Source of the DNA: Desulfothermus sp964427155
GTDB lineage: Bacteria; Desulfobacterota; Desulfovibrionia; Desulfovibrionales; Desulfothermaceae
DNA length: 64,000 nt
NCBI GenBank assembly: GCA_964427155.1
Contig: CAYRSC010000024.1
Span: 1 to 64,000, forward strand
Reading direction: 5' to 3'
This document shows, piece by piece, positions 45,401 through 53,291 of the stretch. A program made the position numbers and the translations under genes. The notes beneath the pieces were generated by a model. That model was not told the origin of the DNA, searched no databases, and saw only the letters and a program-made list of their open reading frames with translations. Numbering within the stretch: the first letter of the stretch is position 1; each line of letters begins with the position of its first letter.

Positions 45401-45815
45401 ATGCCAGGCGAGCATTTCTCAACGCAGTGGTCTTCCCTTCTCCCGCCTCTCCCAAAAATAAAAACCACGGTAACACATATAGGGGATTTCCCTTTTTGGC
45501 CAATTTTGAGGTGGATAATAGCCTTATAGCCTCCTTCCATTTTTTTTGAACCTCCAATAGGTCCGCTCTACGATACTCTGGAGCATCCTTTATCCGTTGG
45601 GTATCCTCCTCAATCACCCTTTTTACAAACTTACGTTCCCGTCTTCGGGCAAGATATCGTCTTAAAAAGATCACTCCAAACCACAACGCAAAGATAAATC
45701 CAAGGGCCCCAATGGAGTACCACCAGGGCAGCCCCATAAAAAATACCACCCCCACTACTACTCCACCCACCAGCAGGACCAAGCCCATTGTGAGCAAATA
45801 CCTTACTATCTTCAC
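42339..45815 (-). CDS. tssM: T6SS membrane-complex protein TssM (IcmF)
   Basis: TssM spans the inner membrane and reaches the outer-membrane lipoprotein TssJ. The 1158-residue protein has two N-terminal membrane helices (residues 5-50), a cytoplasmic domain with an intact Walker A (GEAGEGKT near residue 125) and a SSxxGKT-like GTPase-like fold, a third membrane helix (LALLTWIFLNLGMAAVIV near 435) and a large periplasmic part ending in the TssJ-binding beta domain. Many T6SS TssM proteins have a degenerate nucleotide site; this one keeps Gly-Lys-Thr. The DLINGM and ATQEGRVISDFLE segments are conserved in the family. Confidence 0.94.
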   Translation of the reverse strand: MKIVRYLLTMGLVLLVGGVVVGVVFFMGLPWWYSIGALGFIFALWFGVIFLRRYLARRRERKFVKRVIEEDTQRIKDAPEYRRADLLEVQKKWKEAIRLLSTSKLAKKGNPLYVLPWFLFLGEAGEGKTTALRNARLASPLTDIPRVSGIAGTQNFDWWFFEKAIILDTAGRYAVPVDEVVDREEWERFLTLLAKYRKKEPLNGVVVTVSCESLFKKESAQLIDVAQYIRRRIDQIMRVTGYKIPVYLMITKIDLINGMTAFAEAVPENYFNQCVGYANEELEGDWKRFLEDGFSYIVERLKKIRFLLLQQREEPEPGLLLFPQELEKLYPGLKAFCEGLFAPNPYQEPPLFRGIYLTSATQEGRVISDFLETFKLEKFARIHPTIRETGIFLRDFFNFILPGDRFLFSPIKEFQRWRKTTFSLALLTWIFLNLGMAAVIVSNYEHNLQVLSQGRHISSLVMGKDEGSNVLMLARYEESVSSLQKEVDSYWIPRLGYNYDIKYLSILKERFRKRFQNYVLSKMDSYINKQIHELSSRSDEKSSNLLIKNIDFMVNRINILRSISAKEKISQDVWGDLSYEVPFVFPKVSQELVPYFVRCYRYYLQICSPEAIEDQLNVVISELKNIIHLKGGDLHWIVEHPALRAFRVSLSSIWGLSNISEEEDIFLPGAYTVKGKEKIDEFVKFLMEALKGQNVIGEDTLRDFYKWYRISYYNEWQRFMWAFPRGKDLIGSWDVEHDVTSRMCNVNNPLIILLNTFVSETKRLFPSDTKAPKWVIPVFILQEAITEAHLQSTSKEPTGNLKQSLKKFFFRKFSKLKAATASFSNLKQAHKYQDVLKIATRWKDYEKNMSQIAGITTDVETAYAMTSEFFPYGRAPQESKSPFFLAKNDLYGIRLYLKKYGSVELVSMLMEYPLKFVTNYAVMETSCFLENKWEEQVLSRIEGLNFQDKIRLLFEGEQSLVNKFLKGPARPFVGENKFGYYPRRAMGVSIPFQKGFFDFINKGKRLFFSGKKEFEVTIRTLPISVNKGARLSPYGCQLVLECAPEKYTLENLNFPVKKIFRWSSSSCGETRLSIYFPGLKLVKTYEGVLGFARFLKDFRDGTHVFTPADFPENRDFLRSNHIFRIQVSYDIQGASPIVKLLQEIPKQIPDIIVYCWHQ

Positions 45816-45858
45816 TGCTGTTAAGTCCTCTTGTTTACTTTAATAAGTTAACAAAGGC

Positions 45859-46524
45859 CTATTTGAAAAGCTCATCAAGCCTCATCTTCAGTATCCAGTA
45901 TAAGAGGCCCACCCCTATGGGGATAAGAACAAAGAGGAGCGTAGCGACATTGCTTCTAAAGCTAAACATTGTTCTCTTAGGAGAAACACCCTTACTATAC
46001 GCACGAGGAAAGATGGTCTCCGGCAGACCCACCTCTTCATCTTCTTCAAAATACTTTAAAAAATTCTCTGTCCTTATCTCTTGAAGCCTTTCTTCATCTT
46101 CTGGTGCATAGTACCTCCCTGTAAAACCAAAGGCGAGACAGTAAGAATAAACCTCCCTCACATCCTTTTCATCATCCCCCAGCTTTTGCATCTTTTGAAA
46201 AAACTCTTCTCCTGCATTGGTGGTATTAAAAAATTTCCTCTGGAGCTGATAGTTCAACCACCTTCCCTTTTCTGACCAGGAAGAACACAGGATTTTTTCA
46301 TCTACAAAGGCACATACCGGGAAACACCCCTTTTTCCACCTTACCCTGGAAAAGCCATATTGAGAAGCCATCCTGGCTGAACGTTCAAATAGGTGGTTAT
46401 AATCCTCTTTTACCTTTTCAAAATCAGGGAGGTCTCCCCCTTTTATATCCTTCAACAAATAAAGGGTATAGGAAAATATCTCCATAAAACAATCTACTAA
46501 CTTAGCCCCCTTAATCTCCCCCAT
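45859..46524 (-). CDS. tssL: T6SS membrane-complex protein TssL (DotU)
   Basis: TssL couples TssM to the baseplate. The 221-residue protein has a cytoplasmic helical domain (FVDEKILCSSWSEKGRWLN and YSYCLAFGFTGRYY, both conserved as 'AxDExxL' and 'CLxLGFxGRY') and a single C-terminal membrane helix (TLLFVLIPIGVGLLYWIL). It has no OmpA-like peptidoglycan-binding extension, so anchoring to the wall must come from another protein or TssL is the short type. GGAGGAGA precedes the start. Confidence 0.93.
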   Translation of the reverse strand: MGEIKGAKLVDCFMEIFSYTLYLLKDIKGGDLPDFEKVKEDYNHLFERSARMASQYGFSRVRWKKGCFPVCAFVDEKILCSSWSEKGRWLNYQLQRKFFNTTNAGEEFFQKMQKLGDDEKDVREVYSYCLAFGFTGRYYAPEDEERLQEIRTENFLKYFEEDEEVGLPETIFPRAYSKGVSPKRTMFSFRSNVATLLFVLIPIGVGLLYWILKMRLDELFK

Positions 46525-46549
46525 GGATCTCCTCCTCTAATGTTACTCT

Positions 46550-47944
46550 TCACTTCTTCATCACCACCACTTCCACCTTAAGGTCCTGGGGATATCCCTC
46601 CCATGCAAGGGCAATGTTTTTATCCCGCTGCACATATTCCCACAGACTGTGCTCCCTATCTATCAAAAAATAGTAGGTATTCTTCTTTCGTGGAAGACCA
46701 GGGGGGGGAACAGCCACATATTCCAGAGGAATGCCTGGAAGTGCCCTTGATACCAGGGTAAACACACAGTCCAGGGAACACAACTTGGCCAGCTTTTTTA
46801 TATCTTCCAGGAGAGCAGACTCTGGTTTAGAGGTCTGAAGGACCAGATAAAACTCATTTCTCACATCCAGTATCTCTGGAGGTAACTCCCCATGCCATCC
46901 AATCTCCACAGGAGTCAACTTCACCACATATTCTGGACCAATAATGATCTCATTTAATAGTTCCCATATTAACTGATTGGCCTCATAAAAACCCCTATAG
47001 GGATCTTCATGATCAAAGCCAGGAAGCAACCTTTCTCCTTTTTCTGTTTCAGAAAGGGCATTTATCCGTTGAGTAAAGGTGCTTAGCTCCCCCACTATCT
47101 GAGATAAGAGGATATATGCTTGTTTAGGAGACACGCTGTGTCTGTTCTCATAAAAAGAGTATAGAAGGGGCACATATCGGTTAAGGGACCTCAAGGCCAT
47201 GAGATAGAGAAGATATTCAGAATCCAATTCTGCAAGCTGCATCTCCTTGGGACTCTTAAACTCTTCCAGTTGTCTACACCTGGAGGTCAACTGATCCCTT
47301 ACGGATTTAAATATCGCTGATAGAGAAGAAGATGCCCCCAGGGTAACAGAAGGGGGGACAAAATCCTGGGCTATCTTTATCTCACCCCCTTCCCTTATGA
47401 GTTTTACCAGGGGAAAGAAATAAAAATCTGCTAGTTCTTTTATCTCATCTTCCCAGAACACCCTCACAAAATACTTCATTTTCTTAAGCTGGGCCTGGGG
47501 GGCCTCTGGGTCTATAAAATCATTTACCAGCTCAGGGTCCTCTGCACAGATAAAACGCGTGTTTACTGGAGGGATTTTATCTTCTCTTTCATAAAAGGAG
47601 ACATTCTTCTCATTTTTTTTAAGTCGCTTGAGTCCAACATAAACCCAAAAAGGCTTATCGGGATCCATCCAGGCATCTTCAAATGACCGAGTCTCTATAC
47701 GAGCATTACCAGGATAAGAGATCCAGGCGCCGTCTCTAAAGATAAATTCACCTTGAAGAACCTCAAATACCATATCATTTAATATTTCTCTGTTTATATC
47801 AACATTGAGAACGCCCCAAAAGTCCTTAAAAAAGGTCTTCATAAGAGGGTAAGAAAAAGAACGACAATATTCTTCCAGATACTGAAAGTGTTGAGGTTGC
47901 AAAAAGAGCCCCTGATACCACAGTAGTGGACTTATGGTTTGCAT
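46550..47944 (-). CDS. tssK: T6SS baseplate adaptor TssK
   Basis: TssK trimers connect the baseplate to the TssL/TssM membrane complex. The 464-residue protein opens with the family hallmark LLWYQGLFLQPQHFQYLEEY, then has RDGAWISYPGNA, the coiled-coil LYLMALRSLNRYVPLL near residue 245, GELSTFTQ and the C-terminal YFLIDREHSLWEYVQRDKNIAL (quoted in part), where TssK ends in 'FxLdxxsxxWxxix'. Length and motifs are normal. It abuts the tssJ stop codon directly. Confidence 0.95.
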   Translation of the reverse strand: MQTISPLLWYQGLFLQPQHFQYLEEYCRSFSYPLMKTFFKDFWGVLNVDINREILNDMVFEVLQGEFIFRDGAWISYPGNARIETRSFEDAWMDPDKPFWVYVGLKRLKKNEKNVSFYEREDKIPPVNTRFICAEDPELVNDFIDPEAPQAQLKKMKYFVRVFWEDEIKELADFYFFPLVKLIREGGEIKIAQDFVPPSVTLGASSSLSAIFKSVRDQLTSRCRQLEEFKSPKEMQLAELDSEYLLYLMALRSLNRYVPLLYSFYENRHSVSPKQAYILLSQIVGELSTFTQRINALSETEKGERLLPGFDHEDPYRGFYEANQLIWELLNEIIIGPEYVVKLTPVEIGWHGELPPEILDVRNEFYLVLQTSKPESALLEDIKKLAKLCSLDCVFTLVSRALPGIPLEYVAVPPPGLPRKKNTYYFLIDREHSLWEYVQRDKNIALAWEGYPQDLKVEVVVMKK

Positions 47945-48526
47945 TTATCCCCCCACCGCTTGAATAGAGGTTGGACCCAGTATAAGATTTACAAATAAAC
48001 GCCCTGGTATGGCTATCTTCTTTTTAAAAATAATGCCCTTTTTTTGGTAAATGATAGGAACCTTAAAATACCTAAAGGAGGTTTCAGGGGAGAGATTATA
48101 ATACCCTGCAACAATGGCTATCCATTTTACACCCTTCATCCGATCTAGAGAAATGGTCTTTTCATCTCCAGGAGACACTATCTTCTGTTCATAATAGATC
48201 ACATCCTTTTGAGCATCTCCCAGATAAAGGTTTTGTCCCACAAACTGCAGGACCTTTATAAGGCCCCCTCTACTCTGAAGAAGGGACTTGAAACGGGAGA
48301 TATCCCTCAACTCAAATATCTTAAGGAGAAGGGTATGAGGAGTGTTTTGATAAAGGTTCAGGTCAGGGGTAGCCCTGTAGTGGATTTTTATACTCTGGGG
48401 AGAAAAATTCCATACTGGCTGTAGCTGATTCCCTCCCCCACCCCCTCCGCAACAAGGGAACAGACATACTGCCAGAAAAAATAACACCCACCTCACATTA
48501 AGATATTTCATACTCTCATGGCTCAC
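47945..48526 (-). CDS. tssJ: T6SS outer-membrane lipoprotein TssJ
   Basis: TssJ is the outer-membrane lipoprotein that anchors TssM. The 193-residue product has a signal with a lipobox-like LFPCCGGG (lipidated Cys near residue 25-26), a Gly-rich linker and a transthyretin-like beta sandwich with LLLKIFELRDISRFKSLL near residue 70, where TssJ proteins have 'VRxYQLKdxxxF'. An inner ATG five codons downstream would give a tidier signal peptide; neither start has a strong ribosome site. It is the first gene of the T6SS operon. Confidence 0.85.
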   Translation of the reverse strand: MSHESMKYLNVRWVLFFLAVCLFPCCGGGGGGNQLQPVWNFSPQSIKIHYRATPDLNLYQNTPHTLLLKIFELRDISRFKSLLQSRGGLIKVLQFVGQNLYLGDAQKDVIYYEQKIVSPGDEKTISLDRMKGVKWIAIVAGYYNLSPETSFRYFKVPIIYQKKGIIFKKKIAIPGRLFVNLILGPTSIQAVGG

Positions 48527-48577
48527 GATCCAGTAATTTTTTAATATGTTCTCTCTTCACTCTTCTGTCCTCTAAGA

Positions 48578-48606
48578 TTTTTAAAGAAAAAAAAAGAAAA
48601 ATTCAA
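48578..48606 (-). promoter_or_regulatory. Candidate promoter of the T6SS operon
   Basis: On the minus strand TTGAAT (48606-48601) and TAAAAA (48583-48578) are 17 bases apart, each four of six consensus positions, with a T-rich spacer of nearly pure pyrimidine. The tssJ start codon lies about 50 bases downstream. It is the only clear promoter-like element I found ahead of a 27-kb run of same-strand genes. Confidence 0.45.
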
Positions 48607-48691
48607 GGAAAAAAGAAAAAAATCCCCTACATCCCTCTTATAGCTCTCTCATAGGGCCAGAATTGATATTTACATCCCAAACAAACGCAGG

Positions 48692-48721
48692 TTGACAAGA
48701 AAAACCAATATCCTCTATCCT
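48692..48721 (+). promoter_or_regulatory. Candidate promoter of the NifU-domain gene
   Basis: TTGACA (48692-48697) is followed after 18 bases by TATCCT (48716-48721). A TAAGGAGA ribosome site lies about eight bases before the ATG at 48755. It is divergent from the T6SS promoter, about 85 bases away, with an A-rich tract between them. Confidence 0.5.
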
Positions 48722-48754
48722 ATAAGTTATATAAAAAACATAAGGAGAAAAGGC

Positions 48755-48979
48755 ATGATAAAGGATAAGGTGGAAAAGGTCCTGGAAGATATTCGTCCCC
48801 AGCTTCAGGCGGATGGGGGGAATGTGGAACTCATAGAGGTTACTGAGGACAATATTGTAAAGGTGAGATTGCAGGGGGCGTGCTCGGGATGTCCAATGGC
48901 ACAGATCACCTTAAAAAATGGCATAGAGCGGATATTAAAAATGAAGATACCAGAAATAAAGGCCGTGGAGTCTGTATAG
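48755..48979 (+). CDS. NifU C-terminal-domain Fe-S scaffold protein
   Basis: The 74-residue protein is a single NifU C-terminal (Nfu) domain: VLEDIRPQLQADGGNVELIEV and the cluster-binding CSGCPMAQITLKNGIE (Cys-x2-Cys) are diagnostic. Such proteins carry and transfer 4Fe-4S clusters to client enzymes. The open frame extends 21 codons upstream, but the inner ATG has AAGGAGA and the preceding residues do not belong to the family. Many Fe-S proteins in this window could be clients, but no direct link is visible. A strong terminator follows. Confidence 0.92.
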   Translation: MIKDKVEKVLEDIRPQLQADGGNVELIEVTEDNIVKVRLQGACSGCPMAQITLKNGIERILKMKIPEIKAVESV

Positions 48980-49004
48980 TCCCACAATATTTGTAAATCA
49001 TTAG

Positions 49005-49028
49005 AAGGCGGGACCACCCGCCTTTTTT
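49005..49028 (+). terminator. Rho-independent terminator
   Basis: AAGGCGGG-ACCA-CCCGCCTT forms a perfect eight-base-pair stem with a four-base loop and runs into TTTTTT. It ends the NifU-domain transcript just before gltX. Confidence 0.88.
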
Positions 49029-49043
49029 GTTGAGGAGAAGGTC

Positions 49044-50447
49044 ATGGAAAAAGTAGTAACAAGATTTCCCCCCAGTCCCACAGGTCATCTTCATATTGGG
49101 GGGGCGAGAACTGCCCTATTTAACTGGCTATTTGCCAGGAACAAAAAGGGAAAGTTTATCCTCCGCATAGAGGATACTGACACAGAGCGTTCTTCAAAAG
49201 AGATGACTGAGGCCATTATAGAGGCAATGGAATGGCTTGGCCTCACCTGGGATGAAGGTCCATATTTTCAGAGCAAGCGAGAAAAGATATATCAACATCA
49301 TATCCAACTGCTCATAAAACAGGGCAAGGCATATTACTGCGAGTGTAGCAGGGAAGAGGTGGAGGAGATGAGGAAACAGGCCATGGCACGAGGGGAAAAG
49401 CCCAAATACAATGGCCGATGCAGGGAGCGCAACCTGGGACCAGGACCAAATCGGGTGGTGAGGTTTAAGTCCCCTCTGGAGGGAGAGACCTCATTCAACG
49501 ATGTGCTTAAGGGCCCTATCTCTGTGGACAACAGGGAACTGGACGATTTTGTTATCCAGCGGGTGGATGGCTCCCCCACCTATAATCTGGCAGTGGTGGT
49601 AGATGATGCCACTATGGGAGTGACTCACATCATAAGAGGAGATGACCATATAAACAATACTCCCAAGCAAATACTCTTATATGAGGCACTGGGATATCCT
49701 GTACCCAGGTTTATCCACGTTCCCATGATAATGGGACCAGACAAAAAGAAACTGAGCAAAAGGCATGGAGCGAGATCAGTACTGGAATATAGGGAAATGG
49801 GATATCTACCAGAGGCCCTGTTAAACTATCTTGTGAGACTGGGGTGGTCCTATGGGGACCAAGAGATATTCACACTGGAAGAGCTGGTTGAGAAATTTTC
49901 TTTGAAAAGACTAAAAAACGCTGCATGTATCTTTGACCCTGAAAAACTAAAGTGGGTAAACAGCCAACATATAAAGAAGAAGAGTGTGAGGGAGATGGCA
50001 GTTATCCTGTCCTCTTATCTAAAGAGATCAGGGGTGCATGTGAAAGACCTTTCTTATCTGGAAAAGATAGTCCCTCTTCTTCAACCCCGCTCTACCACCA
50101 TGGTGGAGATGGCAGAAAAGGCCCTATTTTTTGTGGTGGAAGACGAAAAAATAGAATATACTCCAGAGCTATTAAAGAAATTCCTCACCAGTGAGGTCCA
50201 ACTTCATCTGAAAAACCTATATGAACGTCTTAGTTCTCTCTCAGACTTTTCCCAGGGTTCTCTGGAGGAATGTGTCCGGAAATATCTGGAGGAAGAGGGG
50301 ATAAAATTTAAGTTACTGGCCCAACCCATCAGGGTATGTATAACTGGTAAAACCGCTAGTCCTGGTCTATTTGAGACCATGGAGGTCTTGGGAAAGGAGA
50401 GGGTCCTCACCAGGATCAAGAGGGCCCTCTCTTTAATTGAGAGCTAA
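49044..50447 (+). CDS. gltX: Glutamyl-tRNA synthetase
   Basis: The 467-residue class I synthetase charges tRNA-Glu. The HIGH signature appears as HIGG in PSPTGHLHIGGARTAL (residues 10-25) and the KMSKS loop as KKLSKRHGA near residue 238. The FILRIEDTDTERS and FALRxxxLG-like NYLVRLGWSYGD segments are also standard. The C-terminal anticodon-binding domain is complete. An isochorismatase gene follows after 23 bases. Whether the enzyme also makes Glu-tRNA-Gln for amidation cannot be told from sequence. Confidence 0.96.
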   Translation: MEKVVTRFPPSPTGHLHIGGARTALFNWLFARNKKGKFILRIEDTDTERSSKEMTEAIIEAMEWLGLTWDEGPYFQSKREKIYQHHIQLLIKQGKAYYCECSREEVEEMRKQAMARGEKPKYNGRCRERNLGPGPNRVVRFKSPLEGETSFNDVLKGPISVDNRELDDFVIQRVDGSPTYNLAVVVDDATMGVTHIIRGDDHINNTPKQILLYEALGYPVPRFIHVPMIMGPDKKKLSKRHGARSVLEYREMGYLPEALLNYLVRLGWSYGDQEIFTLEELVEKFSLKRLKNAACIFDPEKLKWVNSQHIKKKSVREMAVILSSYLKRSGVHVKDLSYLEKIVPLLQPRSTTMVEMAEKALFFVVEDEKIEYTPELLKKFLTSEVQLHLKNLYERLSSLSDFSQGSLEECVRKYLEEEGIKFKLLAQPIRVCITGKTASPGLFETMEVLGKERVLTRIKRALSLIES

Positions 50448-50470
50448 TTATATTACAGAAGGAGGGAGGG

Positions 50471-51019
50471 ATGGTACTACCAAAAAAAGATAATACTGCA
50501 GTGGTAATAATAGACGTACAGGAAAGTCTGGTAAAGATAATGCCTCCAAAAGTAAGGGAGGAGGTCATAAGAAAGATAGAGATACTCCTCAAGGCATGCG
50601 ATCTCCTGAGGGTCCCTTTTTTGTTTACCCAGCAATATACCAAGGGATTGGGACCAACAGTGGAGCCATTACGGGGGTATATAAAAGGGTCTCCCATTGA
50701 AAAACTCACCTTCTCTTGCTGCCAGGTCCCCCTGTTTATGGAACAACTTATGGAGACAGGGGCAGAACATGTAGTATTATGTGGGATAGAGGCCCATATC
50801 TGTGTACTTCAGACTGCTATAGAACTTCAAGAAAGGGATTATAAGGTCCATGTGATGGCTGATGGGGTATGTTCCAGATTTAAAGAAAACTGGAAAAGGG
50901 GGCTGGCATATATGGAAGCAGAGGATATAAGGATTACCACCCTGGAGATAATCCTATTTCAGCTCATGGAGCGTTCCGGGACTGAAGAATTTAAAAAGAT
51001 AATTGAACTAATAAAATAA
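50471..51019 (+). CDS. Isochorismatase-like cysteine hydrolase
   Basis: The 182-residue protein belongs to the isochorismatase/nicotinamidase superfamily. The catalytic triad can be placed at Asp15 (VVIIDVQESL), Lys near residue 78 (EKLTFSCC) and Cys near residue 117 (GIEAHICVLQTA), and the oxyanion cis-peptide region precedes that Cys. Substrates of the family vary widely, from nicotinamide to amidated or aryl compounds, so no specific reaction is assigned. AAGGAGGGAGGG stands just before the ATG. It lies between gltX and the acyl-CoA synthetase gene, and probably shares a transcript with them. Confidence 0.88.
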   Translation: MVLPKKDNTAVVIIDVQESLVKIMPPKVREEVIRKIEILLKACDLLRVPFLFTQQYTKGLGPTVEPLRGYIKGSPIEKLTFSCCQVPLFMEQLMETGAEHVVLCGIEAHICVLQTAIELQERDYKVHVMADGVCSRFKENWKRGLAYMEAEDIRITTLEIILFQLMERSGTEEFKKIIELIK

Positions 51020-51035
51020 GTAGGAGTGAAGAGAA

Positions 51036-53159
51036 TTGGATTGCTTTTTTTCCCCTCGCTCCATAGCCATAATAGGGGCCAGCAAAGACCCCAGAAAGGG
51101 AGGATATGTTATCCTCCAAAATGTAAAAAAAGGATTTAAGGGAGAGATCTTTCCTGTAAATCCAAAATACAGGGAGATAGAGGGACAGAGATGCTATTGT
51201 TCCATCTCCGAAATACCAGATGGGGTGGATCTGGCCATAATATTTGTCCCTGCTCCTGAGGCATGCAGGGCCGCAGAGGAACTGGGGAAGAAGGGAACAA
51301 AGGGCATAATTGTAGAGTCAGGGGGATTTGCCGAGTCTGGAGGAAAGGGAAAGGAATTACAAAAAAAGCTAGAGGAGATCTCCCACAGATATAACATGAA
51401 GTTATGGGGACCAAATTGCATGGGATTGGTGGACACCCATAGAGGATATGTTTTCTCCTTTGTCTCTCCCTCCATATGGGAATATATGTATCCAGGCAAT
51501 ATTGCCCTAATAGTGCAAAGTGGGATGTTGAGCGCTGGTTTTTTGATAGATGTACTCTCTACTGCACGAGCAGGGATATCTCGGGCATGTTCTATTGGAA
51601 ACAGGGCTGGCATCACAGAATGTGACCTCCTGGAATACCTCTTCCACGATGATTCCACCTCAGTGATTGCCCTATATCTGGAATCCCTTATATCCCCTTC
51701 CCGATTTCTTGACCTGTGCAGAAACTCTCCAAAGCCAGTGGTTATACTCAAGGGAGGCAGGACACCCCAGGGGGCAAAGGCCGCTCTTACTCATACCGCC
51801 AGCATGGCCCAGGACAGTGATGTGGTCTCAGGAATATTTGAACAGGCAAATGTGATAGAGGTGAGGGACTTTGATTCCCTTATAAACATATCTCACACCC
51901 TTGCTTGCTATAAGGACCTTCCCCTGCCCCCATCCCTCACTCCCCCTGTGGGCACTGCAATCATTACCTATAGTGGAGGGGCGGGGATCGTAAATTCAGA
52001 TCTCTTAGAAGGCACCTCTCTCTCGTTGTGGGAGCTTTCTCCTTCCACCATTCAAAAACTACGTCCCATCTATCCTCACTGGATGAGTATCTCCAACCCC
52101 CTGGATGTATGGCCTGCGGTGGAAAAAAGTGGACGGGATGTGGTATATGCCCATTGTATGGATACCCTATCTAAGGATTCAAACATAAAGGCCATTTTTC
52201 TTCATCTATTTACCTCCTCCCGCTTTGGGGAGATGGACCTCTCTCCTATTAAGGAGTTTGTACACACACAACACTGCCCCATATTTATCTGGCTCATTGG
52301 AGAGAGGGAATATCTGCAAAAATACCAGTGGAGGGCCAGGGAGATGGGCATTCCCCTATTCTCCAGCCTAAGGGATGCAGTGAGTTGTGCAGATGCCCTC
52401 TTCAAATACAAGATAAAACAAAGGGCCCTCTTAGAGATAAAAGGGGAGGCAGATCCTCCCCCCTGTGTAGATCTCATAGAAGTACCCAGGGGAGAAGATG
52501 GGATCCTGAACGAATACGAGGCAAAAAGGATATTAAGGCCCCTTGGGATACACGTCCCCAGAGAAAGAATCATATCCTCCCCCCATGAGGGGCTCTCTTT
52601 TGCAGAGAAGGTGGGTTATCCTGTGATATTAAAGGGCCTAAAAAAAGGGGTGGTCCACAAGAGCGAGGCAAAACTGGTGGAGAGAGATATATGTTCTGCA
52701 GAATCCCTTATAAACTCCTTTAAGTCTTTAAAGAGACGTATAGGAGGGGATGGGGATCTCCTCATCCAGGAGCAGGTCCCTGTGGAGATGGAGTTTATAT
52801 GTGGGGCGCTCAATAGGGATGGATTTGGGACCCTGGTGATGTTTGGCTGTGGTGGTATCCTGGCAGAGCTCTTCTCTGAAAAGATGCTCAGGGTCTTCCC
52901 CTTTGGTCCCAGGCAATGTCTCTTTTTTCTCCAGGAGTTTAGACATCAACACCTCTTGGAGGGCTTCAGGAATATCTCTTCGGTGGATAAGACGGAACTC
53001 TCCTCCATCCTTCTCTCCCTGGGGGCACTTTGTTATAATCATCCGGAGATAAAAGAGGTGGAGATAAATCCCCTGGTCCTCTCCAGGGGAAGGCTTATAG
53101 CAGTGGATGCCACAATAGTTACCTCTTCCCCTCTTTTTCACGGGGAAAACTCTCCTTGA
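51036..53159 (+). CDS. Acyl-CoA/acetyl-CoA synthetase (ADP-forming), fused alpha-beta
   Basis: ADP-forming acyl-CoA synthetases make ATP from an acyl-CoA, ADP and phosphate. The 707-residue protein fuses both subunits. The N-terminal CoA-binding part has IAIIGASKDPRKGGY, then VESGGFAESG, WGPNCMGLVD and the His region LTHTASMAQDSDVVSGIF (the phospho-His is in 'LTHTAS' near residue 255). The C-terminal ATP-grasp part (from about residue 490) has GYPVILKG, HKSEAKLVE, MFGCGGILAELF and EINPLVL. The start is a TTG behind TAGGAG. This route allows substrate-level phosphorylation from acetyl-CoA or aryl/branched acyl-CoAs; the acyl group is unknown. Confidence 0.9.
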   Translation: MDCFFSPRSIAIIGASKDPRKGGYVILQNVKKGFKGEIFPVNPKYREIEGQRCYCSISEIPDGVDLAIIFVPAPEACRAAEELGKKGTKGIIVESGGFAESGGKGKELQKKLEEISHRYNMKLWGPNCMGLVDTHRGYVFSFVSPSIWEYMYPGNIALIVQSGMLSAGFLIDVLSTARAGISRACSIGNRAGITECDLLEYLFHDDSTSVIALYLESLISPSRFLDLCRNSPKPVVILKGGRTPQGAKAALTHTASMAQDSDVVSGIFEQANVIEVRDFDSLINISHTLACYKDLPLPPSLTPPVGTAIITYSGGAGIVNSDLLEGTSLSLWELSPSTIQKLRPIYPHWMSISNPLDVWPAVEKSGRDVVYAHCMDTLSKDSNIKAIFLHLFTSSRFGEMDLSPIKEFVHTQHCPIFIWLIGEREYLQKYQWRAREMGIPLFSSLRDAVSCADALFKYKIKQRALLEIKGEADPPPCVDLIEVPRGEDGILNEYEAKRILRPLGIHVPRERIISSPHEGLSFAEKVGYPVILKGLKKGVVHKSEAKLVERDICSAESLINSFKSLKRRIGGDGDLLIQEQVPVEMEFICGALNRDGFGTLVMFGCGGILAELFSEKMLRVFPFGPRQCLFFLQEFRHQHLLEGFRNISSVDKTELSSILLSLGALCYNHPEIKEVEINPLVLSRGRLIAVDATIVTSSPLFHGENSP

Positions 53160-53291
53160 TAATCCTCCACGTTGTTGTTAGAGAAAAGTCCTTCCTGGTC
53201 TGCCCAATAATCCAGCCTCCTGTGCGAAATTTTCGGCAGCACACTCGCAAAATTGGCAGATCCTAATATATATCAAGGAGATGCATTAGCC

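Noticed and set aside
53160..53291. tRNA or regulatory RNA in the gap before the large oxidoreductase
   Set aside because: No cloverleaf or terminator-like fold could be built; only weak partial repeats (GCGAAATTTT / CGCAAAATT) are present.
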